A stretch of DNA of 12,942 nt from Methanomicrobiales archaeon (GCA_028678555.1 JAJRDF010000062.1:1-12942), one strand, 5' to 3'. Shown: positions 6,112 to 12,938, numbered from the stretch's first letter. Program-made: numbers and translations. The notes: a model not told the origin generated them from the sequence alone.

Positions 6112-6375
6112 ATGGTGGAGAAACTGAAGGAACAGATCTACGTGATCCCGCTGGACGACGTGAAGCACACGCCCCGGTGGGAGCGGTCCAAGCGGTCGGT
6201 GAAGGCGGTCCGGGACTTCCTGGCCCAGCACATGAAGAGCGATGACATCAAGCTGGACCCCGGCATCAGCAGGAAACTCTGGGAGCGGGGGGCGCACAAG
6301 CCCCCGTCAAAGATCCGGGTCCGGGCCATGAAGTTCGAGGACGGACAGGTCCAGGCCGAGTCCGCCGAGGAGTGA
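6112..6375 (+). CDS. rpl31e: Large ribosomal subunit protein L31e (eL31)
   Basis: eL31 sits near the exit tunnel of the archaeal/eukaryotic large subunit, where it helps to dock nascent-chain factors such as SRP. The 87-residue protein has an initial strand EQIYVIPLDDVKHTPRWERS, then KRSVKAVRDFLAQHMKSDDI, DPGISRKLWERGAHKPPSKI and RVRAMKFEDG, all in family order. It follows rpl39e by three bases. The eif6 start comes one base after its stop codon. The C-terminal codons contain GGAGTGAG, which serves as the eif6 ribosome binding site. Confidence 0.96.
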   Translation: MVEKLKEQIYVIPLDDVKHTPRWERSKRSVKAVRDFLAQHMKSDDIKLDPGISRKLWERGAHKPPSKIRVRAMKFEDGQVQAESAEE

Positions 6376-6376
6376 G

Positions 6377-7039
6377 ATGGGTTCCACCCAGGACTTTGCC
6401 GGTAACCCCCACATCGGGATCTTCACCCGGGTGATGGGGGAGATCGCGATTGTGCCCCCCGGGGCTCCGGAGGCTTTCTGCCAGGCCCTCCGCCAGGAGC
6501 TGGCGGTGGACCTGGTGGTGACCACGATCCAGGGGTCCGAGATTGTGGGGGCTCTCGCCACCGGCAACCGTCACGGGATGGTGGTGAGCGGCCTCGCCGA
6601 GCGGTCCGAGGTCGGGCGCCTGGAGGAGGTCCGGGAGGTCATGCTCCTCTCTGAAGGGATGAACGCGGCAGGGAACATTATTCTCGCGAGCGACACCTTT
6701 GCCGCGGTCCATCCCGACATGCCGCTCGAAACGGCGGAGGAGATCGGGTCCTTCCTCCGGGTGCCGGTCCGCCGGCTCACCCTCGGGGGGATCAAGACCG
6801 TGGGGATGGCAGCGGTGGCCACGGACCGGGGCGTCATCGTCCACGCCCGGTCCAGCCCCCAGGAGATTGCCAGGCTGGAGGAGCTGGCGACGGTCCCGGT
6901 GGGGGTGGGCTCCGTGAACATGGGCAGCGGTCTTGTGGGGAGCGGTCTCCTCGCCAACAGCCACGGCTACCTGGCAGGGACCGAGACCAGCGGGTTTGAG
7001 CTGGGGAGAATCGAGGAGATCTTTGGATTTGTGGGGTGA
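6377..7039 (+). CDS. eif6: Translation initiation factor 6 (aIF6)
   Basis: aIF6 binds the large ribosomal subunit and prevents it from joining the small one, acting in 50S maturation and stress control. The 220-residue protein has the pentein-fold length. Signatures include NPHIGIFTRV near the N-terminus, ATGNRHGMVV, LLSEGMNAAGNIILASD, LTLGGIKTVGMAAVATDRG, and the C-terminal NMGSGLVGSGLLANSHGYL followed by GTETSGFELGRIEEIFGF. ATG 6377 gives about ten residues before the conserved core and follows GGAGTGAG. The gene ends in TGATG, overlapping the candidate starts of rpl18a. Position between L31e and L18a is the standard archaeal order. Confidence 0.96.
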   Translation: MGSTQDFAGNPHIGIFTRVMGEIAIVPPGAPEAFCQALRQELAVDLVVTTIQGSEIVGALATGNRHGMVVSGLAERSEVGRLEEVREVMLLSEGMNAAGNIILASDTFAAVHPDMPLETAEEIGSFLRVPVRRLTLGGIKTVGMAAVATDRGVIVHARSSPQEIARLEELATVPVGVGSVNMGSGLVGSGLLANSHGYLAGTETSGFELGRIEEIFGFVG

Positions 7040-7040
7040 T
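7035..7040 (+). promoter_or_regulatory. Ribosome binding site deciding the rpl18a start
   Basis: GGTGAT, inside the last codons of eif6, is complementary to the 16S rRNA 3' end. It sits four bases before ATG 7045. This favours 7045 over the in-frame GTG 7036 and ATG 7039, which would overlap the site itself. Confidence 0.5.
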
Positions 7041-7044
7041 GGAT

Positions 7045-7260
7045 ATGGCAGACCAGACATACACGGTGCAGGGCACGTTCTTCATCGGGCAGAAGTGGCA
7101 CCCGTACGAGAAGACGGTGACCGCACCCAACGAGAAGGTGGCGGTGGAACGGATCTACACGGTCCTGGGGTCCAAGCACCGGCTGAAGCGACGGGAGATC
7201 ACGATCGAGCAGGTGAAACCCGCGGCGGGTGACTCCGGTGGCGCAGGCGGATCCGCGTGA
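7045..7260 (+). CDS. rpl18a: Large ribosomal subunit protein L18a (eL20, LX)
   Basis: LX/L18a is a small archaeal large-subunit protein, counterpart of one half of eukaryotic eL20. The product (71 residues from ATG 7045) begins MADQTYTVQGTFFIGQKWHP. It continues with the conserved KTVTAPNEKVAVERIYTVLG and the strand KHRLKRREITIEQVKP, then a short Gly/Ala tail. Two further in-frame starts, GTG 7036 and ATG 7039, would add three or two residues; the ribosome binding site favours 7045. The tail overlaps the prefoldin alpha start in a different frame, so translation of the two is probably coupled. Confidence 0.93.
   Translation: MADQTYTVQGTFFIGQKWHPYEKTVTAPNEKVAVERIYTVLGSKHRLKRREITIEQVKPAAGDSGGAGGSA
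7227..7232 (+). promoter_or_regulatory. Ribosome binding site deciding the prefoldin start
   Basis: GGGTGA within the rpl18a coding region is placed five bases before GTG 7238, supporting that codon as the start rather than GTG 7229, which overlaps the site. Confidence 0.4.
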
Positions 7261-7675
7261 GCTCCAGGCGCTCCAGTTCTACCTGAACGAGTACGGCCAG
7301 CAGGCCGAGATCTTCACCCGGCAGCTGGAGCTGATCGAGCAGCGGCGCATCGAGGCCCTCGCCGCCATTGAGTCCATCAAATCACTCAATGGGGAGAAGG
7401 AGCCGGTGGTGCTCGTCCCCCTGGGCGGGGGCGCCACCGTTCGCGCCCGGGTCGAGGAGCCGGGGAAGGTCCTCGTGAACATCGGGGCCGATACGATTCT
7501 CCAGCGGACAGACGGGGAGGCCGTGACCTTCCTCCAGGACCGGATCACCGAAATGGAGGCCATGGAGAAGAAGGTGGCCGGGACCATCGACCAGCTCCGC
7601 GGACAGATCAACGAGATCGCGCAGCGGATCGATGCTGCGTACGGACAGTCGCAGCAGCCTCCGTCCGGGTCGTAG
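7238..7675 (+). CDS. pfdA: Prefoldin subunit alpha
   Basis: Archaeal prefoldin is a hexamer of two alpha and four beta subunits that captures unfolded proteins in its coiled-coil tentacles and passes them to the chaperonin. This 145-residue protein has an N-terminal coiled coil (about 5-50), a beta-hairpin core with VVLVPLGGGATVRARV and KVLVNIGADTILQRT, and a C-terminal coiled coil (about 95-132). This is the alpha-type layout with two hairpins. There is no ATG, and two GTG codons are possible (7229 and 7238). The ribosome binding site spacing favours 7238, which is not certain. The start lies inside rpl18a, and the stop is four bases before ftsY. This position between L18a and ftsY is usual in euryarchaea. 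Confidence 0.93.
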   Translation: MAQADPRELQALQFYLNEYGQQAEIFTRQLELIEQRRIEALAAIESIKSLNGEKEPVVLVPLGGGATVRARVEEPGKVLVNIGADTILQRTDGEAVTFLQDRITEMEAMEKKVAGTIDQLRGQINEIAQRIDAAYGQSQQPPSGS

Positions 7676-7679
7676 GCCC

Positions 7680-8297
7680 ATGTTTGACGGCCTGAAGCAG
7701 AAGCTCCGGAGCGTTCAGGAAGCCTTCGGGAGCAGCCTCAGGGCCGATCAACCCCCCTCTCCTGCCCCATCCCATGAGAAGAAGGAGGAATCCTCCCCGT
7801 CGTTTGCGAGGAAGGTCAAGGTCCTGGTCACCGAGGGCGAGCTCGTCGTGGGGGAGAAGGAGATCCAGGCACCCCTCCAGGAACTGGAGATGGTGCTCCT
7901 GGAGAACGACGTGGCCCTCCCGGTGACGGACGAGATCCTCCGCGCCGTGCGGGAACGGCTGGTGGGAACCCACCGGCGGATCGGCGAGTCCCCGGAAGCC
8001 CTGGTGAGAAAGGCGCTCCGGGAAGCGCTCCTGCAAGTACTGGGGAAGAGCTTTGACCTCCTGGAGTACTGCAGAGGCCATAAAAAACCGGTCCGGATCC
8101 TTTTTACCGGTGTGAACGGCACCGGGAAGACCACCACGGTGGCGAAGGTGGGCCACTACCTGAAGGAGCATGGCTGCTCGGTGGTCATCGCCTCCGGGGA
8201 TACCTTCCGGGCCGGCGCCCTCACGCAGCTGGGCACCCACGCGGAGCGGCTGGGGATCAAGGTGATCCAGCACCAGCAGGGCGGTGACCCCTCGTGA
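7680..8297 (+). pseudogene. ftsY: ftsY, 5' part: signal recognition particle receptor, broken
   Basis: FtsY is the membrane-associated GTPase that receives the SRP-ribosome complex by pairing with SRP54. This part encodes 205 residues: an N-terminal MFDGLKQKLRSVQEAFGSSL helix, a short acidic linker, the N domain (about 41-130) and the start of the G domain. The P loop GVNGTGKTTT (144-153) and the G2 motif DTFRAGA (174-180) are intact. The frame then hits TGA straight after GIKVIQHQQGGDPS, where normal proteins continue for about 30 residues with the G3 motif DTAGR. The remainder resumes in another frame at about 8291. The start at 7680 gives the normal N-terminus; the frame is open to 7632, but that extension overlaps pfdA. 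A GTPase lacking G3, G4 and G5 cannot be active, so the gene as written is non-functional. A sequence or assembly error is a serious alternative. Confidence 0.9.
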
Positions 8298-8584
8298 ACC
8301 AGCTGGAGAAGATGAAGCGGGTGATGATGCCGGATCTCGTTGTGTACGTGGACGAGGCGGTGGCAGGGAACGATGCCGTCATCCGCGCCCAGGAGTTTGC
8401 CGAGCTGGTGGGGACCGATGCCGTGATCCTCACGAAGGCGGACATGGACTCCCGGGGCGGCGCGGCGGTCTCGGTGGCCCATACCGTGGGAAAACCCATC
8501 ATCTTCCTGGGGACCGGGCAGGGCTACGGGGACATCGTGCCCTTCACACCGGAGCTCGTGGTCTCCGAGCTGGTAGGGGAGTGA
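8291..8584 (+). pseudogene. ftsY: ftsY, 3' part: end of the SRP receptor G domain in a shifted frame
   Basis: This segment encodes the C-terminal part of FtsY beginning LVNQLEKMKRVMMPDLVVYV, the helix that normally follows the G3 motif. It continues with DEAVAGNDAV, the G4 motif ILTKAD, the RGGAAVSVAHTVGKPIIFLG stretch and the G5 motif GTGQG before DIVPF and a normal C-terminus. It is in frame +2 relative to the 5' part. If both parts come from one ancestral gene, the missing length should be one more than a multiple of three (for example 91 or 94 bases). A GTG at 8294 preceded by GGTGA at 8283-8287 could start independent translation, but such a 97-residue fragment lacks the P loop. The stop lies four bases before srp54. 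Confidence 0.85.
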
Positions 8585-8588
8585 TCAG

Positions 8589-9908
8589 ATGGTGCTGGAC
8601 AAGCTGGGTGCATCGCTGAAGGACGCGCTGAAGAAACTCGCAGGAAAGACCGTCGTGGACCGGGCGGCGGTGGAGGAACTGGTCCGGGACCTGCAGCGGG
8701 CGCTCCTTGCCGCCGACGTGAACGTGCGCCTGGTGAAGGGGCTCTCGGAGGCCATCCGGACCCGTTCGGTGGAGGAACAGCCTCCCAAGGGGATGTCGGT
8801 CCGGGAGCACGTGCTCCGGATCGTGTACCAGGAGCTGATCCGGCTGATGGGGGCCACGACGGAGGTCTCCCTCCAGCCCCAGCGGATCCTCCTGGCCGGC
8901 CTGCAGGGAAGCGGCAAGACCACGACCACGGCCAAGCTGGCCCGGTTCTTCCAGCGCAAGGGGATGAAGGTGGCGGTCATCTGTGCCGACACCTTCCGGC
9001 CCGGGGCCTATGACCAGCTCTCCACCCTCTGCCGGCAGATCGGCGTCACCTGCTACGGCGAGCCCGGCCAGGAGGACGCGGTGGCCATCGTGACGAGGGG
9101 CCTTGCGAAGTTACCGGAGAGCGAGGTGGTGATCATCGATACCCAGGGCCGCCATGCCCTGGAGAAGGTCCTCATCGACGAGATCATCCGGATCAACGAC
9201 GTCTCCAGGGCGGACCGCCGGTGGCTGGTCATGGACGCGGCCCTGGGCCAGCAGGCCAGCGAGCAGGCACGGCGGTTCCACGAGGCCATCGGCATCGACG
9301 GCGTCATCATCACCAAGATGGACGGGACCGCCAAGGGTGGCGGTGCCCTCTCCGCCGTCTCCGAGACGCAGAGCGGGATTGTCTTCATCGGTGCCGGCGA
9401 GACCATTGAGGACCTGGAACGGTTTGACCCTGACAGCTTCATCTCCCGGCTCCTGGGAATGGGGGATCTCAAGTCCCTGGCCGAGCGGGCGGAGGAGGCC
9501 ATCAGCGAGGAGGAGGTGGACGTGAATTCCCTGATGCGGGGGAAGTTCACCCTCCGGGACATGTACAAACAGCTGGAGGCCATCAACCGGATGGGACCCC
9601 TCAAGCAGATCATGTCCATGCTCCCCCTGGGATCCCTGGAGGTCCCGTCGGATGCCATCGACGTCACCAGCACCAAGATGTCCCGCTACCGGGTGATCAT
9701 GGACTCCATGACTCCCCTCGAGCTGGACGACCCGAACCTGATCAGCGGGTCCCGGATCCACCGGATTGCCCGGGGCGCCGGGGCATCGCCCGAGGAGGTC
9801 CGGGAGCTCCTGAAGTACTACCGGATGATGCAGCGGGCCCTCAAGGGGATGCGGGGCGGCAAGTTCAACGTCCAGCGGATGATGAAGCGCTTCTCAGGGA
9901 TGCAGTGA
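8589..9908 (+). CDS. srp54: Signal recognition particle 54 kDa protein (SRP54)
   Basis: SRP54 binds signal sequences as they leave the ribosome, binds 7S RNA, and docks with FtsY at the membrane. The 439-residue protein has the archaeal length. The N domain (1-90) contains ALLAADVNVRLVKGL. The G domain has the P loop GLQGSGKTTT (104-113), DTFRPGAYDQL (134-144), G3 as DTQGRHALE (184-192), G4 TKMDGTAKGGG (242-252) and GAGETIEDL (268-276). The methionine-rich M domain (about 315-439) includes the RNA-binding SGSRIHRIARGAG (386-398). The G3 motif has Gln where most bacteria have Ala; other archaea have Ser, so the position tolerates change. GGGGAGTGATC upstream is a strong ribosome binding site. 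Unlike its neighbour ftsY, the gene is intact. Confidence 0.97.
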   Translation: MVLDKLGASLKDALKKLAGKTVVDRAAVEELVRDLQRALLAADVNVRLVKGLSEAIRTRSVEEQPPKGMSVREHVLRIVYQELIRLMGATTEVSLQPQRILLAGLQGSGKTTTTAKLARFFQRKGMKVAVICADTFRPGAYDQLSTLCRQIGVTCYGEPGQEDAVAIVTRGLAKLPESEVVIIDTQGRHALEKVLIDEIIRINDVSRADRRWLVMDAALGQQASEQARRFHEAIGIDGVIITKMDGTAKGGGALSAVSETQSGIVFIGAGETIEDLERFDPDSFISRLLGMGDLKSLAERAEEAISEEEVDVNSLMRGKFTLRDMYKQLEAINRMGPLKQIMSMLPLGSLEVPSDAIDVTSTKMSRYRVIMDSMTPLELDDPNLISGSRIHRIARGAGASPEEVRELLKYYRMMQRALKGMRGGKFNVQRMMKRFSGMQ

Positions 9909-9909
9909 G

Positions 9910-10488
9910 ATGAGGACGTTTGCGGTGGTGGGCCACCTGGCCAGGACCGACGGCACGTTCCCCCTGGAGGACCTCCCCGGATCCGCGGGAAGGATGGACC
10001 TGCTCTGCCGGTGCGTGCGGGCCACCCTGTTCCTCTCCCACGGTCTGCGCAGGGACGCGGAGTGCCGCCTCCTGCTCCTGGGCCCGCCCGATCCCCCCCG
10101 CATCGTGCGCTTTTCCGGTGAGCGGGTCCGCTCGCTCTCACCTGACGAGCGCTCGGCAGGGTCCCTGATGAGAAAAGCCCTTTCCCTTCCTGCCGGTGAC
10201 CTGTACCGCGAGTCGACTCCGGGCGTGGAGGTCCGGCGGGGCACGCTCGCGGACCTCATGGACGGCGGCCCGTGGGCGGTGCTGGACGAGGATGGGGATG
10301 ATCTCCGGAATGAGGGGCATCCCCCGCCCTGTTTCCTCCTTTCCGACCACCGGGACTTCACCACGGAGGAGGAGGATATCGTCTCAGGCCTCCCCCGTTA
10401 CTCGGTGGGGCCCCGGGCCCTCCATGCCGACGACGCCATCACCCTCGTGCAGAACGAGCTGGACCGGAGGGAGGCGGGATGGAGATAG
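9910..10488 (+). CDS. trmY: tRNA (pseudouridine(54)-N(1))-methyltransferase (TrmY)
   Basis: TrmY is a SPOUT-class methyltransferase that uses S-adenosylmethionine to methylate N1 of pseudouridine 54, giving m1-pseudouridine in the T loop of archaeal tRNAs. The 192-residue product starts with the family signature FAVVGHLARTDGTFPLEDLP, followed by AGRMDLLCRCVRATLFLSHG. It ends with FLLSDHRDFTTEEEDIVSG and SVGPRALHADDAITLVQNEL, which form the C-terminal knot binding the cofactor. The start is one base after the srp54 stop. The last ten bases overlap pus10, whose product makes the pseudouridine that TrmY methylates, so the pair is coupled by both position and reaction. Confidence 0.92.
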   Translation: MRTFAVVGHLARTDGTFPLEDLPGSAGRMDLLCRCVRATLFLSHGLRRDAECRLLLLGPPDPPRIVRFSGERVRSLSPDERSAGSLMRKALSLPAGDLYRESTPGVEVRRGTLADLMDGGPWAVLDEDGDDLRNEGHPPPCFLLSDHRDFTTEEEDIVSGLPRYSVGPRALHADDAITLVQNELDRREAGWR

Positions 10489-11810
10489 CCGAACAGGTGG
10501 AGAAGATCCTGGCCTACGGCAGGATCTGTGACCACTGCCTCGGAAGGTTCTTCGGGAAACGTTCCCACGGCCTGTCCAACGCCGAGCGGGGCCGTGCACT
10601 GCGCATCGCACGGGAGATCGCCCTCCACCTGCCCCACGAGGAGGTGGAAGAGGGATGCTGGATCTGCCAGGACCTGTTCCGGGGAGTGGAGAGCCAGGCG
10701 GACCGGGTCGTCCGGGCCCTGGAGTATATCGAGCACCGCACCTTCCTGATCGGTACCCGCGTGCCGCCCCTCGTGGCCGAGAGCGAGGAGATGGTCTGGT
10801 CAGATCTCGGTCTCACGGGCCCGGAGCCCCTGAAATCGGAGATGAACCGAGAGGTGGGGAAGGCGGTCTCTGCGAGGACGGGGAAGGAGGTGGAGTTCAC
10901 CCATCCGGACGTGGTCGTGATCCTGGACCTTGCACGGAGGGATGTGGAGGTGGAGGTGACACCGGTCTTCTTCTCAGGGAGGTACACGAAGAAGGAGAGG
11001 GGGATCCCCCAGACCCGGTGGTACTGCCGCGTCTGCCGGGGGAAGGGATGCGAGCGGTGCCACGGCACCGGCAAGATGTACCAGACCTCGGTGGAGGAAC
11101 TGATCGCCGGGCCCGTTGTTGCCGCCTTCAGTGCCGCGGACGCGATCCTCCATGCATCGGGGAGGGAGGACATCGATGCCCGGATGCTGGGGACCGGGAG
11201 ACCCTTTGTCATGGAGGTGGTGGGTCCCCGGCGGCGATCGGTGGACCTGGCCCGGCTGGAAGAGGAGATCAACCGCGCGGCGGGGGGGCGCGTGGGGGTG
11301 ACACTCACGTCGTGGACGGGCCGTCACCGGGTGGAAACCCTTAAATCAGACAAGGCATATAAGACATACAGGATCGCAGTCGAGGTGGACGGAGGCGTCC
11401 GCCCCGACGAACTGCAGTCCGCCCTGGATCGGCTCAGGGGCGCGGTTATCCACCAGCGCACCCCCCAGCGGGTGGTCCACCGGCGGGCGGACAGGATACG
11501 GGATCGCCGCGTCATCGATATCGAGATGCTCGGGCCTGCCGGTGATGGGGTTTCCATCGAAGTCATCGGCGAAGCGGGCCTGTATGTGAAGGAGCTGGTA
11601 TCGGGTGACGGCGGACGGACCGAACCAAGCCTCGCAGGGATCCTGGGGCGGCCCGCACGGGTCACGAGCCTCGATGTCGTGAAGGTGGAAGAGAGGGGAG
11701 AAGGAGATGCCACATCATCACGGACCACGGAAGAAGACACGCAGCAAGCTGAAGAAAGGACTCCGCCGGCGGGGCCTGCCCCCGGTGACCACGGTGATCC
11801 AGAAGTTTGA
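10479..11810 (+). CDS. pus10: tRNA pseudouridine synthase Pus10
   Basis: Archaeal Pus10 makes pseudouridine 54 and 55 in the tRNA T loop. The N-terminal THUMP-containing part has cysteine pairs CDHC (17-20) and CWIC (60-63) and a CRVCRGKGCERCHGTGK cluster (183-199) likely to bind zinc. The catalytic domain follows, with ASGREDIDARMLGTGRPFVM (226-245) holding the family's catalytic aspartate region, and then LKSDKAYKTYRIAVEV and YVKELVSGDGGRTEPSL (369-385). The conserved protein seems to end near VTSLDVVKVEE (residue about 405). No stop follows, and the frame continues 34 residues over rpl21e as a low-complexity Thr/Glu/Pro tail. Either the stop has been lost by a small indel or the tail is real. 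The ATG overlaps trmY by ten bases. Confidence 0.93.
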   Translation: MEIAEQVEKILAYGRICDHCLGRFFGKRSHGLSNAERGRALRIAREIALHLPHEEVEEGCWICQDLFRGVESQADRVVRALEYIEHRTFLIGTRVPPLVAESEEMVWSDLGLTGPEPLKSEMNREVGKAVSARTGKEVEFTHPDVVVILDLARRDVEVEVTPVFFSGRYTKKERGIPQTRWYCRVCRGKGCERCHGTGKMYQTSVEELIAGPVVAAFSAADAILHASGREDIDARMLGTGRPFVMEVVGPRRRSVDLARLEEEINRAAGGRVGVTLTSWTGRHRVETLKSDKAYKTYRIAVEVDGGVRPDELQSALDRLRGAVIHQRTPQRVVHRRADRIRDRRVIDIEMLGPAGDGVSIEVIGEAGLYVKELVSGDGGRTEPSLAGILGRPARVTSLDVVKVEERGEGDATSSRTTEEDTQQAEERTPPAGPAPGDHGDPEV

Positions 11811-11997
11811 GGTCGGCCAGCAGGTGCACATCGTCTGCGAGCCCAGCGTGCACAAGGGCATGCCGCACCGCAGGTTCCACGGGAAGACCGGTACCATCAT
11901 CGGGCAGCGGGGCTATGCCTGGCTGCTCCAGGTGACGGACGGGGATGCGACAAAGGTCGTCATTGCGAGACCGCAACATCTAAAGGCCCAGAAGTGA
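11707..11997 (+). CDS. rpl21e: Large ribosomal subunit protein L21e (eL21)
   Basis: eL21 is a basic large-subunit protein next to the 5S RNA region. The 96-residue product begins with the archaeal pattern HHHGPRKKTRSKLKKGLRRR and continues with the SH3-like core FEVGQQVHIVCEPSVHKGMP, HRRFHGKTGTIIGQRGYAWL and the final VVIARPQHLKAQK. GAGGGGAGAAGGAG before the ATG is a good ribosome binding site. The first 104 bases are also covered by the open pus10 frame; the clear homology shows that L21e is the real product of this stretch. Placement between pus10 and rpoF is common in euryarchaea. Confidence 0.96.
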   Translation: MPHHHGPRKKTRSKLKKGLRRRGLPPVTTVIQKFEVGQQVHIVCEPSVHKGMPHRRFHGKTGTIIGQRGYAWLLQVTDGDATKVVIARPQHLKAQK

Positions 11998-12016
11998 AGA
12001 GTGGGGTGGGGATGGC

Positions 12017-12367
12017 ATGCGGGTGAAGGCAGTGATGGGTGAGGAGAGGATCACCCTTTCGGAGCTGAAGGAATCCCTGACCCAGGTGGAGGGAGAGCGG
12101 AGGGAACAGGGGACCGAGATGTCATACGAACTCCGGCGTTCCATCGACCACGTGAACCACCTGGCGAAGATTTCGGGGGAGAAGTCGAGGGCACTCGTCG
12201 AGGAACTCCTGAAGATGGAGAAGATGAAGCCCGACATCGCGTACCGTATCGCCAACATCCTGCCCCGTACCCGGGACGAACTCCGGGCCATCTACGCGAA
12301 GGAGCGGTTCACCCTGACCGGCGACGAGCTGGACGGGATCCTCTCCCTCGTGGCTGCACATCTCTAG
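12017..12367 (+). CDS. rpoF: DNA-directed RNA polymerase subunit F (Rpo4)
   Basis: RpoF/Rpo4 is the archaeal counterpart of eukaryotic Rpb4. With subunit E (Rpb7) it forms the stalk that binds emerging RNA and aids open-complex formation and termination. The 116-residue, mainly helical protein has the typical tip-associated strand MRVKAVMGEERITLSELKES. A conserved HRDC-like helical bundle follows: AKISGEKSRALVEELLKM, IAYRIANILPRTRDELRAIY and FTLTGDELDGILSLV. ATG 12017 is chosen over ATG 12035 because the first strand is normally present. It lies 19 bases after rpl21e, with a GGGGTGGGG purine stretch upstream. Confidence 0.92.
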   Translation: MRVKAVMGEERITLSELKESLTQVEGERREQGTEMSYELRRSIDHVNHLAKISGEKSRALVEELLKMEKMKPDIAYRIANILPRTRDELRAIYAKERFTLTGDELDGILSLVAAHL

Positions 12368-12377
12368 AGGAGGGATC

Positions 12378-12938
12378 ATGAGAGCCGAGAAGAAGGAGAT
12401 CTACGCAGTAGTGCTGGATATCCTTCAGAAGGGGCATGCCGATGATCCACGGCCGGTGTACAAGCGGGAGCCTCTCGTCCAGGCCGTGGGCGTGGAGCAG
12501 TTCAAGCTCCTGGAACTGGTGCCGAAGCCGGTCCCGATCCAGAGCCACGAGACCCTCTATATCGGCGATGATGAGCGGCAAAAGGTGGAACGGGTGAAGC
12601 GCCGGATCGGCTACGAGGATCTCACCCCCACGGCAAGGGTGGAACTGCCCTTCATGGTGGAGCAGATCGTGCGGGAGCACGAGGGCCGTTTTGTGGACTT
12701 TTTCAACAAGGCCATCTCGGTCACCCCCAAGCTCCACATGCTCCACCTCCTGCCCGGGATCGGCCGGAAGCTGATGTGGGAGATCCTGGAGGAGCGGGAG
12801 AAGAAGCCCTTCCTGTCCTTTGCCGACATCTCCCAGCGGATCAAGGCGATCCCCCACCCGGACCGGATGATCATCAACCGGATCCTGGAGGAACTCCAGG
12901 ACCCGGAGACCAAGTACCGGGTCTTCACGGCACGATGA
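12378..12938 (+). CDS. DUF655 family protein, putative nucleic-acid binding
   Basis: This 186-residue protein matches the archaeal DUF655 family, whose function is not established. The N-terminal half has strands with LELVPKPVPIQSHETLYIG and KVERVKRRIGYEDLTPTAR, consistent with an OB-like fold. The C-terminal half contains a helix-hairpin-helix motif at about 121-152: MLHLLPGIGRKLMWEILEER, then PFLSFADISQRI. Such motifs bind nucleic-acid backbones without sequence preference. In many euryarchaea the gene lies between rpoF and the 16S rRNA dimethyltransferase gene, so a role in RNA metabolism or ribosome biogenesis is a fair inference. The start follows GAGGAGGGATC, a strong ribosome binding site. 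The stop overlaps an ATG of a following gene. Confidence 0.88.
   Translation: MRAEKKEIYAVVLDILQKGHADDPRPVYKREPLVQAVGVEQFKLLELVPKPVPIQSHETLYIGDDERQKVERVKRRIGYEDLTPTARVELPFMVEQIVREHEGRFVDFFNKAISVTPKLHMLHLLPGIGRKLMWEILEEREKKPFLSFADISQRIKAIPHPDRMIINRILEELQDPETKYRVFTAR

Noticed and set aside
4974..6113. 379-residue minus-strand open frame opposite rps19e and the PDCD5-like gene
   Set aside because: The opposite strand holds three clear conserved genes and the frame has leucine/glycine-rich shadow composition.
7632..7679. Upstream start for ftsY at 7632
   Set aside because: It would add 16 residues inside prefoldin alpha; the normal FtsY N-terminus begins at ATG 7680.
8288..8297. Programmed ribosomal frameshift joining the two ftsY frames
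   Set aside because: A frameshift cannot restore the roughly 30 missing residues with the G3 motif, and no slippery heptamer is seen at the junction.
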